A stretch of 64,000 nucleotides of DNA, taken from Phyto melanocephala. Lineage: Eukaryota; Arthropoda; Insecta; Diptera; Rhinophoridae. Location: contig OW799233.1 in assembly GCA_941918925.1 (NCBI GenBank), positions 131,154,833 through 131,218,832 of the forward strand, written 5' to 3'. Within the stretch, counting starts at the first letter, position 1. Each line of letters begins with the position of its first letter. The notes below the pieces were generated by a model that was not told where the DNA came from, did not search any database, and saw nothing but the letters and a program-made list of their open reading frames with translations. This document shows, piece by piece, positions 58,131 through 64,000 of the stretch. The translations under genes were made by a program, and so were the position numbers.

Positions 58131-58367
58131 TTTTAATTTATGTTCTATGAATTTCTTATTTTTAATTTCAATCTTAATGATTTTGTTATAATTTTTTAAG
58201 TGTTTTTCGTGAACTGTTATTTTTTTTATTTAAATAAAACATATTATTACAAAAATAATAATACAAAATTTGTATTTTCTATTGAAAAAACTATTTTTTT
58301 AAATAAAATTATGAGTATCGGAACCAATTAAATGAAAATTAATACAAATGTATGGAAAACTGCGATT

Positions 58368-58427
58368 CGGTTTGCGTCGTTTTAGTTTGCGTCTCATCTT
58401 TTCGGTCCCAACTAGCGACGCAAACCG
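58368..58427. repeat. GC-rich inverted repeat
   Basis: CGGTTTGCGTCG (58368-58379) and CGACGCAAACCG (58416-58427) are perfect 12-bp complements around a 36-nt loop that also holds TAGTTTGCGTCTC. Unusual in this AT-rich setting. Confidence 0.5.
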
Positions 58428-59602
58428 GGGTATAAGTGTATTTTTGTTTTAAGGAAGTGGTAAGAACGTAAAGATTATACAATGATCTATTGACAATAAA
58501 ACCTGTACTTGTCGCAAGTAAAAACAAATAATATTAGGTACCGCCTTTCAAGTGATTCCACAAGGTGCGCCTGGTAAAAATTGAATTTAAGATTTTTTGT
58601 TCTTAAAAATATGAAAAAATAAACATCTACAACTTTAAATGTTTACGCACATTTGAGTTTTAGCCCACCCTATGAAAAAGCTTATATCCCATAATTAAAG
58701 AAATTTACACAATATGTATGTACATATGTACAGATGTATGTGCTTATTTTGTTTAAATAACATTATTTGTTTCTTATCATTATATAAATCATTTTTAAAA
58801 ATTATTTTTATGTTTAATACATTAATGAAATTATTTAATTGATAGTAAATCTATTTTTTTTTTGTTAAAATTCCCGGAATCTCGTTAAATTGAAAACCAT
58901 TATCGCTTATCTGGGAAATTAAAAAAGTCCGTGAAAAGCTATAGTTACAATATATATAATTTGAGCAGTAAACAATTAATTTTAAGATTTATAAGGTCGT
59001 AACTTTCAATACACTTTTTATACTTTTTATACCTATGCTAGTTTTAATTAAAAAAAGTTATTCGCTCTTTAGAACACCTTTCACAATACATCATATGCTA
59101 GGTATGAAATAATAATTTTAAAGAGCAAACATTCCTAAAATAAAAATAAACCTACTAGGTAATTTGGTTATGTTTGGTGGCATTTGTAAATTTATCATAA
59201 AACTCGTTTTGTGTTTTTCTGCTAAATCCTTCTAAATTTAATCAAGATATAAAATTTAAAAAGTTTATTTAATTTTTTATTTCTTTAATCACATGATCAT
59301 TTGTTCATTAAACTTGCAAAAAAAAATGATTCTAGCTAATGCTAAACAAAACCCTCACCAATACAGTTGCACAGTGTTTTATATATGTATGTACGTGTTA
59401 AGAAGAGCGCAAAATTGACAACACAAAACTCAAACCCCAAATAACAGTTTGCAGCAAAAATTTGTACTCAGTAAAGCTCACTTTAACATACAATCAAAAT
59501 AAAACATATTTAAGTATGTATTTACAGTTCATTTTTGTTGGTTTCAGGTTATTTTTATTAATTAATATTATTTTTTATTGTCATACATACATACATATAT
59601 AC
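58428..59602. other. Intergenic, nothing recognised
   Basis: No supported feature. Confidence 0.45.
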
Positions 59603-59604
59603 TA

Positions 59605-60145
59605 AAGGGTCCGCCATCTAACGTTTTTTTTTCGACTAGTGCTTTTTTCATGAATGGTAACACTTAGCTCATATCTGATTTGACAGATAATTAGTTTTAT
59701 CCTTCCGCTGAACGAATATGGTTGTGTATACGCTTGAACAACGCTGGGAAATATTGCGACATTACTTTGGCCGATTTTGCCAAAAAAAATCATCTTTTCA
59801 GTTAATCTTGGCGGGTATGTAAACAAGCAAAATTGTCGCATTTGGGGCACAGAAAACCCGCACGCATACATTGAAAAGCCGATACACCCAAAACGAGTCA
59901 CTGGTTAGTGCGGATTTTGGTCCAGAGGCATAATTGGGCCATTTTTCTTCGAAAATGAGCAAGGAGTGCCCGTAGTCAATGGCGATCGTTATCGGGCAAT
60001 GTTGAATGAATTTTTTTTCACAAAAATTGAAGAGAAGGATATTGGCAACATTTGGTTTCAACAGGACAGCGCTACGTGCCACACAGCCGAAGCTATACTT
60101 TTTTTATAGCCTTTTAAAAAAAAAAATTTTATTTGGCGGACCCTT
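59605..60145 (+). mobile_element. Second mariner/Tc1-superfamily deletion derivative
   Basis: The TIR AAGGGTCCGCCA at the 5' end mirrors GGCGGACCCTT at the 3' end, with TA at 59603-59604 and 60146-60147. It starts MVVYTLEQRWEILRHYFGRF, then jumps to GYVNKQNCRIWGTENPHAYI, then HPKRVTVWCGFWSRGIIGPF and IWFQQDSATCHTAEAIL. It thus keeps the region around the second catalytic aspartate (FQQD) and has lost the rest. Frames 59602-59901 and 59798-60082 on the minus strand are shadows. Confidence 0.8.
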
Positions 60146-60290
60146 TATAAAACTGGAAACAAAAGAGTTGCAGAATTGTGTTAAAGTTAACAGATTCTAG
60201 GTGAGGAGCTCATGCAAAAGGTGCTGCTTGCGAGAGTTGTTTTTGAAACGAGCAGCACAAACTTCTGGGAAAACCAAACAAATACTAACA

Positions 60291-61354
60291 TTAGCTGGTT
60301 TTACACCAAATGTATTTTACTTGTGAATTTTTTATTTCATACTAGCTAATACCCGGTGTGCTTCGCCACCCCCATCGTAATGAAATAAAAATTTTATAGT
60401 TCAAAAATATATTTATTTTGCAAGTGTCACGCCTACTATTACTAAATCAACCATTTCTTATTCAAATAATCATATAGACGTCAAAGTGTCTCTTGCAAAA
60501 TTTGGGTACTCTAATTATTATCGCTTCCCAGATATACGAATTTTTGTATTTAATTTATATGACAGGTACTACGCCCACTATTACTAAAGCCTCCATTTCT
60601 TATCAAAATAGTCATATAGATGTCAAAGCTTCTCGTGCAAAATTTGGGTACTCTAACTGTTATCGCTTCCTGAATATACGAATTTTAGTATTCAATTGCT
60701 ATGAGAGCTGCCACGCCTACTATTTCTAATGTACCCATATTTTCCAGAAATGTTTATTTGGATGTCAAAGTTGCTCTTGCAAAATTTTATTACTCTAATC
60801 TATATCGTTTTCCAAATATACGAAATTTAGTATTAAATTCATGTGGCCACGCCTACTATTGAAAGTCCGCCCATTTTTTACCCAAATGTTCGTGTGGATG
60901 TCAAAGTTTACCGTACTTAATTTGAAGACTCTAGCTGCATTAACTTTCGTGATATATAATATTTAATACCTGTTCTTTAATAGGGCGTGGCACCCCGCCC
61001 ACTTACAATTTCAAACCAAAGTGTAGCCTATAATTCCTTCCAGACATACAGAAATATTCTGTGAAAATTTCAAGGAAATCGGTCCAGCCGTTTAACCGTC
61101 TATAAAGCACAAACAAACATACAAACACACATTGATTTTTATATACATAAATTGATAAGATTTGCTTTCACACGTCCATACATACGTGTAAAATTTCGTC
61201 TGATATTAAAACGAACACCCTGCACTTGAAACTTATTTCACACAAGCAATGTTTTAAAAATTTTGTTGAATATAAGTACGTACATATTAAGTTTGCAGTG
61301 GGACATTGAAACAAGTCGTATGTAAAATATGTACATCCCGTGTAAAACCAGCTT
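60291..61354. mobile_element. TIR element with AGCTGGTTTTACAC ends, split by a Helitron-like insertion
   Basis: AGCTGGTTTTACAC at 60293-60306 is mirrored by GTGTAAAACCAGCT at 61339-61352, with extended weaker similarity inward (AAATGTATTTTACTT against GATGTACATATTTTAC). Without the insertion it would be about 250 bp, a MITE. Confidence 0.6.
60342..61155 (-). mobile_element. Helitron-like non-autonomous element with minisatellite, copy 3 (different subfamily)
   Basis: On the minus strand it starts after A with TCAATTTATGTATATAAAAA then TCAATGTGTGTTTG and ends GAAGCACACCGGGTATTAG then CTAG, followed by T. Inside are about four units of 120-130 bp with GCCACGCCTACTATT and GATGTCAAAGTT blocks, and GGCTGGACCGATTTCCTTG near the start, parallel to the 1.9- and 7.3-kb copies. 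The frame 60493-60729 is repeat translation. Confidence 0.65.
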
Positions 61355-61374
61355 TACTGTAATTAAAAACTCAC

Positions 61375-62533
61375 ATGACTTCGAAAAAGTATTGCCAAAA
61401 GTGAACAACAATTACAAATAATTTTAAATAGATTACTACTCTAAGTACCTATAAAATCTACGAATAATTCTTTTCTATTTTCAAACAAAAAAGATCAATG
61501 AAATATTGTTATAAAAGCAAAGTTGTATAACTTTATAGAGCAACGAATTTATGAAAAATGTTAAACGGTAAATAGAGAAAAAAAATTGCCACAATAACAA
61601 TGAAATATTTGAATACATTTTAAGAAATTTTTATCATAAATATGTTATTTAATTTAGAATGATCGTAGATTTTTTCGGTTTTTCGATTGCACAGTAAACG
61701 GCAACACTGCTTTGATGATTTATGAAAGTCAAGTATGTATGTATGTAGAACATGTAATAACTTCTTACTCAAAGTTAGTTAAAAACTAATCACGTGGTAG
61801 TATAAAATTATACAATATAATACCATTTTTAAATCGGTTTTTTTTCACTAAATTCACAAATCACAAACAATTTTAAGTATTTTTTTTTACCAGAAATAAA
61901 AAAATAATTATTTGTATTTTAATAATTTTATTAATATTAAATTAAATCTGGTTTTTATATTATTATTTTTTTTTTTTTCTTTTTCAAAAGCGTAGGTACT
62001 TTGGTTAATTTTATTATTTTTTTATATTTTTCGATGTAGATATTTTATGGTTTTTATGTTATTTATTTTTTTTATTTTTTTTTTTTTTTCTATTTTTTAT
62101 GATTTTTATTTTGTCTAATATTTATAAAATACCTACTGCGACTTTTTTTTTAATTTTTTTAACATAAATTTATTTAATTCTCAAATCATAGAGACTAAAA
62201 AAACATATGTGCGGATTTTTCTCAGTTTTTTTATATAGTATTTTTCAGCATTTGGCAATCACCTTGATTTTCTTGTTGTAGCTGTTGTTAAAAATAATAC
62301 AAATTTGTATGAAATCAACTCATTCTAAAAAAAAACACACACACATAAAAAAGACAACCAAACACAAAACATCGATTAATGTTTTGTTAATAATTCATTG
62401 ACAAGAAAACACTTGTTTTGTTATTGTTTTGATTATCTTCATTTACCCCCTCCTAACCGCAGTCCCACACACTTTATATTGTTTTTTTTAGTTCTTGCCC
62501 AATTTGTTTAAAACAAGTAGTAGTTGTTTTTAC
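61375..62533. other. AT-rich intergenic DNA
   Basis: Long T-rich blocks (61840-62160) with nothing recognised. Confidence 0.45.
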
Positions 62534-62668
62534 TTACGTTGCCACTAGCTAAAGAAATTTCTATTGAGTAAAAATTGTTTAACCGACGTTATATATTTTT
62601 TATAATTTTTTAACTTTTTCCTGCCTTTAACTTTTAGATCCTGCCTCGTCGGTAGAAAGCACTCGTCT
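62534..62668 (-). promoter_or_regulatory. Candidate core promoter and non-coding first exon
   Basis: On the minus strand AATCAGACG gives an initiator-like TCAGAC with its A at 62668. At +28 to +32 the sequence is GGATC, which fits the DPE consensus RGWYV exactly. About 135 nt downstream comes a strong splice donor, CAAC then GTAAGTAAA (GT at 62534). The patch is also richer in CG than its surroundings. It could be the distal first exon of Vha100-2, whose ATG exon has a 5' acceptor 26 kb away, or of an unseen gene. Confidence 0.3.
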
Positions 62669-62929
62669 GATTTCAGTTGAATTCATTTGGCTATTAGTAA
62701 GTCATTTCTGTCGCCACCACTGTTGGAATTTGTAGTACAATTGTACTAAATTTGGTACATTGAAAAGTACCTTTTTTGGTAACGTTATTTTGATATTTAA
62801 TTTAAGACTTTACAGTTCTTTACAAAAATAAATTTTTCAAAACTGTATGAAGTTTATATTTTTAAATCTTACCCTCGTTATTAATTATTTTTTGAGTAAT
62901 ATACACTTGTGCTAAAAAGTAAAAAGTAA

Positions 62930-63225
62930 CACAAAACGTATTCCAAAGATCAATGCATTACATTGACATTTGAAAATTATTTCAGTCCGTTTGTTACAAA
63001 TAACTCAAACAATGTTGACCTCCAAGGTTTCAATTTCTGAAATTTTATTCGCATAAACCAGTCAAATCGCACGATCTTATAGGTCAATTGAGAGGTTCAT
63101 TCCCTAAAATCAATGTATCGCCAAATATTGACATCTCGTGTGGATCCAAGTCATTTATATATTTAAACCAAAAATCATTGATCATGGTGCGGAAACGATT
63201 TCCATTGACCGTAACTTATAATGCT
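62930..63225 (-). pseudogene. Mariner-like transposase fossil on the minus strand
   Basis: The minus strand from about 63220 reads VTVNGNRFRTMINDFW, then KYINDLDPHEMSIFGD, then RSCDLT in a shifted frame, then LVYANK and IETLEVNI. The order VNG.R, then CDLT, then VYANK, is that of the central and C-terminal parts of mariner-type transposases. Deletions and stops are present. Confidence 0.65.
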
Positions 63226-64000
63226 TAATTAAAACTTTATTAGGTTGGTAAATGTAAATTTTTTTAAGTTTAAAAACTAAAAACATTATTAAATGCCCTT
63301 AATGTATTTTTTGTTTTTCTATAAGCCAAATATTGGTACTATTTTTTATATATGTTTGGTACATTTTTACCATTGAAACAGTACAATCCTAAAGTTTTCA
63401 GATCAGCGCGTTGATAGCAGCCACACACATGACACGCACACTAACAAACCTTATCGTACTAACAATGAATGGTGTCAATCATGTTAAACGAAAAATGAAA
63501 AAATAAAACTTTTTTTCTAATATTAAAATTTTATTATAAAATTATGTATGTACTATGTATGTACAAAATGTATGTGATGTTTACAGAAGACAAACGTTTA
63601 CAACAAATAAACATTTTTACAAATTTTGTCGTAAATTTTTTCTATTGACAAAATAATTATCAAAAAGGTTTATTCTTTAAGCGGATTGTGTTTTTTTAAA
63701 CATTGCTATATATTTTGGTATAAAATTTTTTTACAAAATAAATAAACAAAACGGCGTTTTTAATAAACTTTGTCGTTTAAAAATGCACTGTAAGTTCGAA
63801 AATTTTATAAATATTAAAAATTTTCTATATCGTCACTGCTCCGACAATATCGATTATAAGACGCTTTTTTATTGCTTTGTTGGTCATACGTCTATCTACA
63901 TATATCTTAAATGATTCAAAAATAAACTTTAGTGTAATATTGCAAAATGCTTTTTTTAGCTCTCCTGAAAACTTGGAAAATACATATGTAACTGAATTTG
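63226..64000. other. AT-rich intergenic DNA
   Basis: No gene or repeat recognised to the end of the window. Confidence 0.45.

Noticed and set aside
60493..60729. 78-aa plus-strand frame
   Set aside because: It is a translation of the tandem units in the reverse-oriented Helitron-like element.
62671..62700. Plus-strand initiator TCAGTT with nearby GTAAGT
   Set aside because: The motif is good, but the first exon would be only about 20 nt, no DPE fits, and no plus-strand gene follows in the window.

Overview
The window looks like nuclear DNA from a higher fly, probably a calyptrate such as a blowfly or flesh fly. The evidence is strongly AT-rich intergenic DNA, GT-AG introns, two V-ATPase a-subunit genes close to Drosophila Vha100 proteins, and many DINE-1/mini-me-like, Helitron-like, mariner-like and MITE copies. 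The species cannot be named from the sequence alone. Three protein-coding genes could be reconstructed, all on the minus strand and all with introns.

Gene A (16793 down to 8664, five exons) encodes a secreted heparanase-related (GH79-like) protein of about 956 aa. Both catalytic glutamate sites of heparanase appear to be replaced. The heparanase-like part is followed by about 525 residues of acidic, low-complexity tail with several furin-type basic sites. Exon 2 as sequenced carries a 2-bp AT duplication that breaks the frame. Gene B (25952 to 23028) and gene C (36721 to 33519) are paralogous full-length V-ATPase a subunits of 831 and 834 aa. Their introns lie at identical positions and phases, so they arose by duplication. 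They supply the membrane half-channel of the proton pump, including the essential arginine. Gene C matches Vha100-2. Gene B is probably Vha100-4.

Everything else is intergenic or intronic and largely made of mobile-element debris. From left to right: two Helitron-like elements with about 120-bp minisatellites (1.9-3.1 and 7.3-8.2 kb); a non-LTR retrotransposon 3' end (3.8-4.2 kb); many DINE-1/mini-me-like copies; several MITE families whose target duplications can be read directly; a piggyBac remnant and a tRNA-headed SINE (40.3-41.4 kb); a 3.3-kb element holding a 288-bp tandem array (41.6-44.9 kb); a 1.6-kb palindrome made by an element inserting backwards into its own relative (50.9-52.5 kb); and several mariner-like fossils plus a pogo/Tigger-like fragment (48, 57, 59.6 and 63 kb).

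A candidate core promoter plus splice donor at 62.5-62.7 kb on the minus strand could be a distal non-coding first exon for gene C, but this is inference. No functional tRNA, rRNA or CRISPR array was seen.
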